Positions 48,189 to 58,649 of a stretch of DNA of 64,000 nucleotides are shown here, one piece after another. Under the pieces are notes generated by a model. The model saw only the letters and a program-made list of their open reading frames with translations. It searched no databases and was not told the origin of the DNA. Made by a program: the position numbers and the translations under genes. The stretch covers positions 62,001 to 126,000 of the forward strand of contig CANNZV010000869.1 of assembly GCA_947561585.1 (NCBI GenBank), read 5' to 3'. The stretch is from Caprella mutica. Lineage: Eukaryota > Arthropoda > Malacostraca > Amphipoda > Caprellidae. The number at the start of each line of letters is the position of its first letter. The first letter of the stretch is position 1.

Positions 48189-48969
48189 GAGAGTTCGTTT
48201 ATTTGGTGTCCGCTTTTACCCGACGGGTATTAAACCTGAAGAATGCAACTATGATACGCACGGGAATATATTGACTTGATATTTAATTATCCTGTTTTTA
48301 TTCAGTTTTTAAATTGATTTAATCTATAAAATAAATTAGACTATGGAGAAAATTTAATCTTAAGTAAATTAATTAAAAGTAACTTAATAATGGGAAATAA
48401 ATTGGTATAGATGAAGACCCGTTATTCTTAACGGGAGAATACACTAGTTTAATATGAAAGCTTATTTGTAAATCATTATTCGGTGTAATTACCATAGACT
48501 TTAGTAACGCAATTTAGGTTTGAAAAATTGTTGGTGATTTATTACTGTGATTCTCTATTGAAATTATTGTTTCAGTTCAGTAATAACTTCGATATTCCGT
48601 CATTGATTTATTTCGTATGAAAAAGATTATAAGCAATTTAGAATTATGGTCCCTTTTATTGATAATTAATTAATTATCGCATTAAAGAACCAAGATAGAA
48701 GATTATAATTAAGTGATTTTATCATGAACAATATTATGTTTATTGATATATTATACCAATTTACGGAATGAAAATAACATATTTCAATCTATAATGACTG
48801 TTATTCTAATAATTATGAATTAAGTACAGTAATTACTTACAGGAAAGGAGGGATATTATTAACTTCATTTGAATCGTATCATCAATAATATTTAATAGCT
48901 AGTGTATTAACAAAACAAGCAAGTGTATGTGCACGATGATTTAAAGATACTGACAGAACAAGTAAATGA
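48189..48969. other. AT-rich stretch, no gene recognised
   Basis: Low-GC sequence between the inverted-repeat element and the reverse transcriptase relic. No recognisable feature. Confidence 0.5.
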
Positions 48970-49801
48970 GAAACTATCCCTATTGTCATCAATCCTAAAA
49001 TATCTCAATATGTCCTGTTGACTGACAAACATGTACCCATGGACCCGATTATAAAGCTTGGTAATGAGACTATTGAAAGGGCTAAAAGTGGTAAATATTT
49101 GGAAATACATATTGACGAGAAATTGAAATATCACGACCACATCAATCAGGTCAAATTCAAATTGAGGCAACTCCGAGGAATGAGTTTTAGAATTAGAAAA
49201 TTCTTTGACCGCAGAGGCGCAAAGAAAATTCATTATTGTTTGGTATACTTTTCCATTACTTATTGTATTACTGTGTTACAGCTGGCGCGGGGAAAAACTG
49301 CAAACACTACACAGGGCAATAGAGAAAACCCTTTTTGTGAAACGAACAATTATTATGACTGTATTTTTAAGGAAAATTTTATTTTGAAACTGATAGAAAT
49401 TTACCAACTATATGTATCTATTAAAATGTTTTAGGTATTGAAACTAGGCTTATTTGAGAACTAATCATCATTTAATATATCTTATATAATCATCATATAT
49501 ATCATATAATCATCATACATATGATACTCGAAATGGTGACAATTGAACACAACCTTTCCCGAGGGTAGAAAATGTAAGATTAAATTTCAAATATATGTTT
49601 CCTGACATATGGAATGGAGCTCCTAGTGAAATAAAAGATATTAATTTATTGACATTTTTTAACAGAAATCTAACTGAATATCTTCAACCAATATTTATTC
49701 GTTGTATGAGATATTTTGTTACCTGTGTAGACTGTAGAACCACTGTAACCATTCACACACCTTTTGTAAATTTCTTGCCCGCTATAGCCACATACCTATA
49801 G
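48970..49801 (+). pseudogene. 5'-truncated non-LTR retrotransposon reverse transcriptase relic
   Basis: From 48970 the plus frame reads through INPKISQYVLLTDK and LGNETIERAKSGKYLEIHID to EKLKYHDHINQVKFKLRQLR. This is the segment just after the palm domain of jockey/CR1-type reverse transcriptases, in which a KYLG-hxhD-L-W--H motif is followed by a thumb helix; here the usual G after KYL is E and the W is Y. The catalytic FADD region lies upstream and is missing. Near 49290 the frame shifts, since EKLQTLHRAIEKTLF is in another frame, then returns for NYYDCIFKENFILKLIEIYQ and stops at 49434. The C-terminal part resumes around 49553 and 49595 as MFPDIWNGAPSEIKDIN followed by LTFFNRNLTEYL, typical of the family's C-terminus (WN.LP..IK....FK..L..YL). 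Frameshifts and stops make it dead. No poly(A) or other 3' tail was identified. Confidence 0.85.
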
Positions 49802-51605
49802 CATCTTTTTGTATCTACGGTAGTATATATCTCAAACTTTACATTACCACTAATAGTAAACCATATCAAAGTCTTAGATAATTAGTAGTTTGAATTCCTT
49901 TTCAATATCTATTCAACCTTTTTTAAATTAATGTATCTTAAATATTGATTATTGAGTGGTAAACTCGTCACGATCCTGGACGAATGGAACATTCCTAGGA
50001 TAGTTCATTCTACTAGTTAATTATAAATTGGTAAAGAATTCTACTACACTACGAAATTAAGAGAGGAAAGTGTCTAATTCAAAAGTGAAGGAAAATTACA
50101 ATTTTATTATATTTGAATGTATGAAATTTAAGACATAAAAGAAAAAAAAAATCTACGCAAAAATATATTCAAATTTTTTCCTAAATTTTATTCTCAGTCT
50201 TATGTATTTTACATGTATCATCTAGTTCTTATGATTAATTTCTTATTTTAATGCAAATGCTACATATTACATATTAATTGTAATTGAGATATAAAAATAG
50301 AAGAAAACATTGCAAGTTATACTGAATAAAATATAATGAGGAAACATGTTTTTAATCATTAGTGGAAAATAATATGGAAAATATGTTAGAATGATGCTGT
50401 GAAAGTATTTTTTATACAGAGTATAAAAAAAAGAGTATACAGAGTATACATATTTTTTATATTTACATTTTATAATAACTTTGAATGAATAAAGAAAAAG
50501 CATTCCTTAGAAAAATTATAGTTTTATAAAAAGATACAGAATGGTTATTTGTATTATCTATCTAACACCAAATACACATTATGCTGATTTATGAGAGGGG
50601 GAAAAATATATGATCATTTTACTATATTCATAACAATATTTGTTAACGACTGATATTTTAATATTAGTTAAAGTCCAGAAACTAGGGTGAAAAATATACA
50701 TACATCAATTTATAAAATGTTGCTTAATCTTATTGGGTTATCAGGAAGAAAAATATTTCTCTACCATGTAGACTCTTTACTCAGTATTAATAGGCTTACC
50801 AAGCTAAATTTCTCTCCAGTAAAGGATCTATCTAACACCTAGGTTCTTAATTTATAAACATTAGATAGGTGTTCTACTCTAGTTACCATTTAACTATTAA
50901 TTTTACTATCAGAATATTCTATATATATTTTATATCCTTAGATCAATATATAATATCACTAATAAAGTGATATTCCTTGAATATTTTTCACTATTTACTA
51001 TCTATTTAAGAGTGCATTAAAACATGAGTCAAAAACTCGATCTGAGACAAACAAATAAGCAAACAATTCATCTCTTCTGAAGAGTATAATTAGATATAAA
51101 ATGATATAATATAATGTAAAATTGAATACTCAATTAGCTTTTGATAATAATAGAACTGAAACGGCTATATTTTCATTTATATTAAATTAATAATGTCATT
51201 TTGACTGATGAAACTAAATTATTATTTTTTATGATTAAATAAGAATTATTAATATTAATTATTTAATCTAATAGCACTTAGATGGATATATTTCAAATTC
51301 ATTCAATTCTTATTGGTGAAATTCTCTTTTTATATGTACCTATTTATGAATCAATTACATCATTCGATCAAATTTACCAAAAATTGATCATTAAAACCAT
51401 GTGACATTTCTGTCTGATATAATATGATGTCCATGCTCATTACTTTTCTATAATTGTTATTTAAAATAATTGCGTAACATCAAAACAGGTGAACTGGACT
51501 CCTTCACCTGTTACCAGTGACTAATTGAATATATTAATTCCGATACACAAATTATTTTATGTTATTCAATGAACGAAATATTTTTAATATATAATATTCG
51601 AAAGA
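49802..51605. other. AT-rich stretch, no gene recognised
   Basis: The first 200 bp may include the 3' end of the retroelement relic. AT-rich micro-repeats are present at 50410-50460 (TATACAGAGTAT variants). A segment at about 50765-50830 contains TAGACTCTTTACTC and AGTAAAGGATCTATC, inverted arms of the GAGTAAAG hairpin type. The minus frame at 50267-50503 is Y/F/I-rich and not credible. Confidence 0.5.
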
Positions 51606-51888
51606 TTTGATGACCTGAGTTGACACTTGATGTCCTGAGTTGACACTTGATGTCCTGAGTTGACACTTGATGTCCTGAGTTGACACTTGATGTTCTGAGT
51701 TGACACTTGATGTCCTGAGTTGAAACTTGATGTTCTGAGTTGACTCTTGATGTTCTGAGTTGACACTTGATGTCCTGAGTTGAAACTTGATGTTCTGAGT
51801 TGACACTTGATGTCCTGAGTTGAAACTTGATGTTCTGAGTTGACACTTGATGTCCTGAGTTGACACTTGATGTCCTAAGTTGACACTT
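51606..51888 (+). repeat. minisatellite, 20-bp unit, 14 copies
   Basis: The unit is TTGACACTTGATGTCCTGAG. Variants TTGAAACTTGATGTTCTGAG and GTTCTGAG alternate with the main form in an ordered way over the central units. Three minus-strand frames (STQDIKCQLRTSSVNSGHQV repeats) are artefacts of a stop-free 20-bp period. Confidence 0.97.
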
Positions 51889-53821
51889 TTCAGTATAAAT
51901 TATGAGTGAAAGTTAGTGTAGATTGAAGAAGTAGAATCCTATTTAAGGTCGAAAATTTTGTTAAATTACATAATCATTTATAACAAAATCGCCTTGATTG
52001 ATAAATCATTTAAGTTGAATAAATCAAAATGTCTTCTATTTCAATTAAAATTGTATATTATATTGGACAGAAATTAATTGATAATATTTATTTTTCGTCT
52101 AGGACTCTAGACCATACTTAATCTTTTTTTTGATGGTCAGATAAATTGGTAAGTACATATTTCCCCTTATTATTATGGTGTATAGTTGAAACCTAATGTA
52201 ACTATTAAGTATTAATTTATGACAATATGGGTACTAAAACTATTTAATGTATATAAAATAAACTGGTATTATACAATACAAATCAAGATATATTTTGAAA
52301 GAGAAAAAATCATTGGCATTGATTCAACTTTAGAACAAACATAAATCGTAACATTTCTTTAACATTTATCAAATTTTCTATTATATTTTGTATTGGAGTT
52401 ATTATTTTGAAATAATATTTACGCTATAAATGTTGTGTGGAATATTCCTCAATCAAATTATTAAAAACATGAAATATGGTAAATTAGATATATAAAAAAA
52501 GTTACAAGTTACAACAATTACAGATATCGATTTTCATTACAATAATGTTTGTTTCTGTTGCTATTTAAAATATATTAAGGTATTAAATTTGGTCTAATGT
52601 AATTATTTCATCAGAAATTCTGAATATTATTTCCCGTAAATAAGTTTGTTAGTCAATTTTCTTTATTCAAGTAATAATTATTTTCATTTTTCTTATGGAA
52701 TTAAGATTCATTCATTTTTATTTCATTAACTGATCTATAATTAAAAAAAAATATTTACTTTACCGAGATTTTATATAGTCAAATACAAGTAAAAAAATGA
52801 TGTTTTTTTCAAAATTAGTTTTCACCTATTTAATATTTTTGTTACCTAGATAATATAAATGAATAATTTTCCAAAAAGCTATTTCGATTCCATTCAGGAA
52901 TATCACCAATGGAAAATAAAGTCAAAGAATACCCATTCCAGTCCCTCAATCAAAAGAATCCCTTTGAAAAATCTAGACTTTTGGAAGTCTACAAACTTGT
53001 TTTATCACTTGGTTATCTATCAGAACAAGTGAACCATTTTACACAGTCTGACCTTTTCACTTAAATCTCTGCAGTTTCTAAATTCAGTTCCTCGCGCTTA
53101 TCAAGTCAATTGGATTACTTTTATTACTTTTTGTTTTTAATGGAACAATATCGCCTTGTTCTTCATTAAGCGATTTCAAAATGTCATAAAGAGGAAACAG
53201 CTCCTAAATTTGGAAAGCAATCTACATTTGGAGATTTTTGCTCAGTCTTCACCGGTAAAGAACCTAACTACCATTTAGACACCGTACCATCCATTAATAA
53301 CGATTAGACAATCATAATTTTTCTGCGAGTAAAGGATCAATAATGATTCTCCTCACAAAACTTAGATAGATATTTACCCTTCGTTTGAAATATTGTTTAA
53401 ATTAAGTAAATGATTAGGCACTACGTGAATTATCATTCACAATTAATTAATCAAATAAAAGAGAAGCTTAACTTTGAAAGCCTATCAATGTTGTACATCA
53501 TATCAATATTCTCCTGCAATGTACGTATAAATCTTTTAAACGAGTCGAGTTCTCTAAATCTCTTAAAAACGTCCCATTAACGTGCAATCAGATTGAAAAC
53601 ATTACGACGGTTGCAATTTATTGCAATCCAAATTTAATTTACAGAGCCATATAAAATGTTCAACTGAAAGAAGGCAAATAGATAAAAGTTTCAAATAAAT
53701 GGAACAGATTTTTACCAGACCTGGGTAGCAATACCGTACAAAATATAGATATATTGATTTACATATAAATTGAATTGCGAATTAAATACTCATGACTGAA
53801 AGAGGACACTCAGGCAAGGAG
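51889..53821. other. AT-rich stretch, no gene recognised
   Basis: Unique low-GC sequence. A GC-richer patch at 52900-53290 has no long frame. GTAAAGAACCTAACTACC (about 53257) and GAGTAAAGGATCAATAATGA (about 53328) are related to the GAGTAAAG arms elsewhere. Confidence 0.45.
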
Positions 53822-53826
53822 GATCC

Positions 53827-53914
53827 AAAACCTTCTTCCTAATCAAGAAGGATTTATTACTGGGATATTCTCTTAGTATCCGAGTAATAAATCCTTCTTG
53901 CCTTTATAGGTTTT
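53827..53914. repeat. long stable hairpin (24-bp inner stem)
   Basis: CAAGAAGGATTTATTACT (53844-53861) pairs perfectly with 53883-53900. After one G-G mismatch, GGATA pairs with TATCC around a 9-nt loop. An outer helix AAAACCT (53827-53833) with AGGTTTT (53908-53914) extends it across an internal loop. The fold is about 88 nt with an imperfect stem, the size range of an animal microRNA precursor, but it also fits a palindromic MITE core. No second copy was seen in the window. Confidence 0.7.
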
Positions 53915-54681
53915 AGATTCGATGCACCATAAATGTACTTCAAAATTTTCTCATTGGATATCATATAATAAATTCTAATAGAATAAAGACATCAAAATGA
54001 AATTCCCTCAAGCCATGCATGTAACTATAATCAAGTCTTTCCTTTACAAAACAAAACAATTGAGGTCTTTTGTGCAACACAAATTACTTTTGAATAGAGA
54101 AAAACTTGATTGGCGGCCATTGTTTCTGTGAAAAGAACACCTACCACCATTCCGAAGAGCTGATCACATTCCACCCTCAGTGAGAATTTCAATGACAGTT
54201 CATTGAAAGAACGCAATATTTGTTTCATGAATCCAATTGGATTAATACGACAGTATTTATCTGAACGAATAAGGGCACTTTGTATAAAAGCAGATTTTAG
54301 TAGAAAGAAACTCCTTATTTTTCTAATTATTATACTAAACGTTACATTTATTTATTATCACTAATTTAGAGTAGAAATATTAAAGCAAATTCATTAAAAT
54401 TATTCCCCATTTTAAATTTCAAACTCATTTTGATTTAGTATATCACAAAATTTCACATTTGTCTACGACATTAATCTTGTTTTTTATAATATAATATTTC
54501 TCTTGGATAGAGGTCCATTCATAGAAGTTATTATTTACTAACTAAATAGATGAACTGATTTTCATTGAAAAACGATATTCACCAACAATTTGTTGTAAAA
54601 AACTAATCGTCATTGAAAAAAGCTTGTATACAGTAAATCTTTAAGATATATTTCAGAAACTAAACAGTTTATATTTAAATG
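53915..54681. other. AT-rich stretch with a minus-strand open frame
   Basis: The minus strand is open for about 106 codons from 54351 to 54031, with an ATG at 54228 giving 65 residues (MKQILRSFNELSLKFSLRVE, then GVLFTETMAANQVFLYSKV). The part from 54050 to 54240 is GC-richer than its flanks. No family recognised, and a frame of this length is expected about once by chance in a window of this composition. Confidence 0.3.
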
Positions 54682-54893
54682 ACATCCAAATGGTCTAAGA
54701 GGTCTCCTAATAGTCTTAGAGATCTTTCAAATGGTCTTAGAGGACACATAAATGGCTTTAGAGAACTCTTAAACATTTTTAGAGGACTCTCAAATGGTCT
54801 TAGAGGACACTCAAGCGGTTTAAGAGAACTCTTAAACGGTTTTAGAGGACTCTCAAATGGTTTTAGGGAACTCCCAAACGGTTTAAGAGTACT
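54682..54893 (+). repeat. minisatellite, 21-bp unit, about 10 copies
   Basis: The unit is AAATGGTTTTAGAGGACTCTC, split here as AAATGG plus TTTTAGAGGACTCTC, with many substitutions but an almost constant 21-bp period. Because 21 is a multiple of three the plus strand stays open (NGFRELLNGFRGLSNGLRG heptads, 54679-55080) and so does the minus strand. The absence of any flanking coding sequence and the run-on into a transposon end argue against a gene. It ends 8 bp before the target duplication of foldback-like element 2. Confidence 0.92.
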
Positions 54894-55588
54894 GTCTGTG
54901 TGTAAAATCGGTGTGCAGACGTTTCGTCGACAGACGTTTCGCCGACAGACGTTTCGTCGACAGACATTTCGTCGACAAGACGTTTCGTCGACAGGACTTT
55001 TCGTCGACAAGACGTTTCTTCGACAAATTTTCGTAAAATGGATATTAACACACTCTAATGTTAAAAAACATGTACTTTAACAGAATAATGGTAAGGAGGA
55101 AAACTATTAAATAAATTACAAGCGTTTGTCTACTTTAATACTAAACCAAAACTATTCAATAATAACAAATTGTTTTAAAGTAATTTGAAAAATTGTATAT
55201 GTAAGACAAAACTAAAAAATATATATCATATAAATCGCATCGAATAATCAAATCATTGAAATCTAAATGACTGTATTCACACACAAAGAGCATTCTTAAA
55301 TTTAATTCTTTGTCCAAAAGTAGCCTTGTGTTACAACTGCCTACTAGTATCTTACCATATTGGCTTGGGTAAATGTGTCGCTTTGAGTACTTTGAGAATA
55401 TTAATAATAATTTATTAGTTCTACAATATTATGTAATAAGCTCATACTTTTCTTGGAGGATCACAAATTCGAAGATGGGATATCGTTCGATAACTCTGAA
55501 TATTTTGTATTTTAAAATCAACTACTGGATTCAGAGAATCACTTTTTGGTAATAGTACAATAACCTAAGTATCGATAGACATTCAACG

Positions 55589-55645
55589 GCGGGTTTTTAA
55601 TCTTGACTTTTAATCAGGATTACCACTCAATTACAGAAAACCCGC
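55589..55645. repeat. GC-capped hairpin inside foldback-like element 2
   Basis: GCGGGTTTT (55589-55597) is the reverse complement of AAAACCCGC (55637-55645), with partial pairing in between (TAATC and GGATTA). It stands out from the AT-rich centre of the element. Confidence 0.5.
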
Positions 55646-56090
55646 AGTAATCGAATAGTGTACATTTACCAACTGAAAATAACTTGTCAATTACAAATCC
55701 GACGATATAAATCATATTATTACTAGTACAATACCTGTTATTGAATCTAAATTATATTCGAATTCAAGAAAGTATTATTGTACCAATATTCTGATTAAAC
55801 GGAAAAATCTTCCAAAAGCCAAAATGTGAATTTAAATTTTCAAATAATTAGTGTCAATATTATTGTAGCCCGTAGTCATGATACTGCCACAAATGATTTG
55901 TTTTCCTTTTAATATTTATTTACCAATAAAATTGTGACACACGGACATACGCAGTTCTTTTTATAGTATAGATGAAACGTAAATTATTGAGAGGAAATTG
56001 TATTAATTTTTTATAATCACAAACGTAACTCGACCCAAAATTATTAAATTACTTTAAATGATTTGTTATTATTGAGTAGTTTTAGTTTAG

Positions 56091-56180
56091 TGTTAAAGTA
56101 TATATTTAATAGTTTATATATATTTAATATATATTTATATATTTATATATTTAATAAAGTATATATTTAATATATTTAAT
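56091..56180. repeat. AT microsatellite
   Basis: Irregular TATATTTAA and TATATATTTA repeats. It lies in the right arm of foldback-like element 2 at a point where the left arm has no such tract, so the expansion postdates or distinguishes the arms. Confidence 0.9.
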
Positions 56181-56448
56181 AGTTTTCCTCTTTACCATCA
56201 TTCTATTTCAATATTTGATCGTATGATACATTATTCTGTTAAAGTACATGTTTTGTAACATTAAATTGTGTTAATATCCATTTTACGAAAATTTGTAGAC
56301 GAAACGTCTTGTCGACGAAAAGTCCTGTCGACGAAAATTCTTGTCGACGAAACGTCTGTCGACGAAACGTCTGTCGACGAAACGTCTGTCGACGAAACGT
56401 CTGTCGGCGAAACATCTGTCGACGAAACGTCTGTCAACCGTAAAATCG

Positions 56449-57004
56449 ATTAGGCTGAGGGCCACGCCAATTTGAGTTGTTCTCAAAATTATTCAGGGCC
56501 ATCGGAGTAAACCTGCTGCTAATTATCATATATTTCTTCAATAGTTTTTTTCAATATTTTATTTGCTCGATTATATATTGATTGAACAATTAGTAACAAT
56601 AATTATAGTTTACGCAATAAAATTGAGAATTAATGATTCAATATTTCTACAATATCAATTCTTTCTAAATTTTAATTTAGCTAATGAAGTGGAATTTGAT
56701 CTGTTCCTTAATGTATTCAAAAGTGGATTCTTCTTGCAGTAAAAAAATTTGCGCCTATACTATTTTTATTTCTTTCTATTAACATCTAAGGTTTGATTAT
56801 TCTTATATTTTACTTACCAATTGCAGGCTTCACTGTACTTGCATAATGCATAGCACAACCCTGAAAAGAAGAATAAAAAATGTTTAAATATACGTATTAT
56901 GATAATAGATACAATAGTTTCCTAATAGAAGTAACTGTAGATCTCAGACTAACTAAATTGTTTCAAACAGACTAAAGCCTTGTTGCATCATATTCTAGTT
57001 TGCG
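56449..57004. other. AT-rich stretch, no gene recognised
   Basis: A short GC-richer start (TAGGCTGAGGGCCACGCCAA, 56451-56470) without recognisable content, then low-GC DNA. Confidence 0.45.
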
Positions 57005-57085
57005 TAGTACATGTTAGATTTATTGCTACACTCTCTCAGCCCTTCATCTCCTACTAAGGATGACGAATTTCTCCTTCAATGGATT
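57005..57085 (+). repeat. dispersed repeat family C (copy 2)
   Basis: Matches 21176-21250 (GTTAGATTTATTG, CTCTCAGCCCTTCATCTCC, CTACTAAGGATGA) on the same strand. Confidence 0.75.
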
Positions 57086-57451
57086 CTCAGTCTCTCTGAT
57101 CTGAACTTTTATCAGTTTCACCGAAATGATAAAACAAAGATATTGAACTGTGTCAGATTAAGGTTCGTACAAAATTAATTTGGTGAATATTTGTGTTAGG
57201 TATTCTCAAATTCTGATTTTATTTTGCGATTTGTAATACAATTATTGGTATGAAAAATTTAGATTTTACATAAATAATTGGCTTTAGTTTAAATTGTAAC
57301 TGTGGTATAATGATGAAAAGCTTACTGGAAATGCCTTGCAAATCAACTGACTGCGTATCTAATATAAATTCGCTTATTCCTCCATATACCATTATATAAA
57401 TCTCCTGATCGTTTTACAGTTGAAATAAGCCATCAAGCTTTCCTGTCCTGG

Positions 57452-57570
57452 AGGTATCATTTCCAGGTCAAATGAATCTCCCGAAACGAGGCTTCTATTC
57501 CCAATAGCAATTCCAATGAAATAAAAAGACTAGTCCAAAATTTTAGTCAACTCTGCAAATTTTGGCACTG
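57452..57570 (+). repeat. dispersed repeat family A (copy 3)
   Basis: Aligns with 22150-22264: ATCATTTCCAGGTCAAATGA, then CCCAATAGCAATTCCAAT and CTGCAAATTTTGGCACTGA. In both the 22-kb and 57-kb regions families A and C occur close together in the same order (C about 450-970 bp before A), so they may be parts of one larger decayed element. Confidence 0.65.
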
Positions 57571-57807
57571 ATAAACCATATCCTTTATGATCATAATGCA
57601 AAAATTTGACGTTTTATATGGAGACAAATATAAAGAATAGTATTCTTGTTCAATCGTGAATTTTATTTCTTGTATAATAAATGATAATTACCTAATTTTA
57701 CAATTATTATAAGTTGTAATGTTCATGTACAAGTTTATTAAGCTATTGCACACAATTCTTTGAATGTGTTCAAGAAAATTCAGCAGAGAGAGCAAAAACT
57801 CATCAGA

Positions 57808-58649
57808 TTAAAGGCCCGGTTATATGAGCGTTTTTACAGCGTTTTCAACGTTCCAAAAGCGTCGCGTAACATGGATACATATAACATATGAAATGGGTTT
57901 AACAATAATTTCCTCAGAGTAAGGGTACAGTTAAAAGCATGCGTATTCGAGCGATTTTTCGCACTGACGATATCCTCAGAACTGATCGTCAGTGCGCGGT
58001 GGTTACACTGTACGCGATTTCTGATCGTCAGTATGTTTCTGCCCAATTAATATTTAGGTCTAAACTATGTTTATTTGAGATAATGTTCGGGAGGAATTAA
58101 AAACCTACCTGTTTGCCTCTGAAATAATTGACGCGATGCTAATTTGATTATTATTTTCGCTGCACAAAATTTTTGAAATACCTAAATAGAAAAATTAGGA
58201 AAATATTTTTTATATAACTTCAAGGATATTCAATTTTTTGGGAAACAAATTATACAGAGTAGTATTCAAGCCTTTATATAAACAAATATATATATTGGGT
58301 ACAATTAATTAAATAATATCTGTATTATTCCTGATAGTATCTAATAATATATTTCCAAAACGCATGGGTAAACAGTAACAACATTCGAAACTGAGAGAAT
58401 TAAACACAAAAATGACCAAATCTGTCGCCAGTCGCATGAAAAAATCAAACTCATTTGAACGCTGAAGTTTTTCTGACGACTTCGTACGTATTCTGACGAC
58501 TAAATCGCAGCCACTGTAACCACTCCCATTAGAAAGCATGAGTTTGATTTTCATCCGATTTCATCATAAGTCGTCGCTTGAATACGTATCCATAGTAACC
58601 GTACACTAAAAACCGCTGTGCAAAAATGCTCGTGTGACCGGGCCCTTAA
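57808..58649. mobile_element. TTAA-flanked inverted-repeat element, 842 bp
   Basis: Bounded by TTAA at 57808-57811 and 58646-58649. Left end AGGCCCGGTTATATGAGCGT and reverse-complemented right end GGGCCCGGTCACACGAGCAT continue as TTTTTACAGCG and TTTTTGCACAGCG. The interior is rich in GACGATC/GTCAGT motifs in both orientations, including a perfect 11-bp hairpin (57961-57971 with 57985-57995). It is GC-richer than its surroundings. The minus frames at 57834-58046 and 58309-58554 have no recognisable domain. Non-autonomous; TTAA suggests piggyBac or Kolobok. Confidence 0.88.

Larger units (their letters stand above)
54911..56439. mobile_element. foldback-like element 2 with iterated inverted ends
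   Basis: Left arm 54911-55193 and right arm about 56028-56439 are inverted repeats. The outer parts are tandem GTCGACGAAACGTCT units (about 7 left, 9 right). The inner parts are unique but inverted (TTTTCGTAAAATGGATATTA, ACATGTACTTTAACAGAATA, CAATAATAACAAAT). The right arm carries an extra roughly 35-bp segment and an expanded AT microsatellite (56091-56180). GTAAAATCG is directly repeated at 54902-54910 and 56440-56448, a clean 9-bp target-site duplication. The tips read GTGTGCAGACGTTT and GGTTGACAGACGTTT. No transposase frame in the roughly 830-bp centre. Architecture and 9-bp duplication match Foldback/MULE-type transposons (inference). Frames at 54675-55080 and 56268-56486 are artefacts of the units. 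Confidence 0.88.

Noticed and set aside
51552..51866. Three minus-strand frames of STQDIKCQLRTSS repeats
   Set aside because: Artefact of the 20-bp minisatellite. All three frames are open over the same DNA.
54031..54351. Minus-strand 106-codon open frame with a GC-richer centre
   Set aside because: No domain or splice context. Given the A+T content, a non-repeat frame of this length is expected about once in a window this size. I mention it in the regional entry but do not call a gene.
54675..55080. 133-codon plus frame with NGLRG/NGFRE heptads, resembling a leucine-rich or coiled repeat protein
   Set aside because: The 21-bp period preserves the frame by arithmetic. The minus strand is open as well, and the frame runs straight into the iterated end of a transposon.
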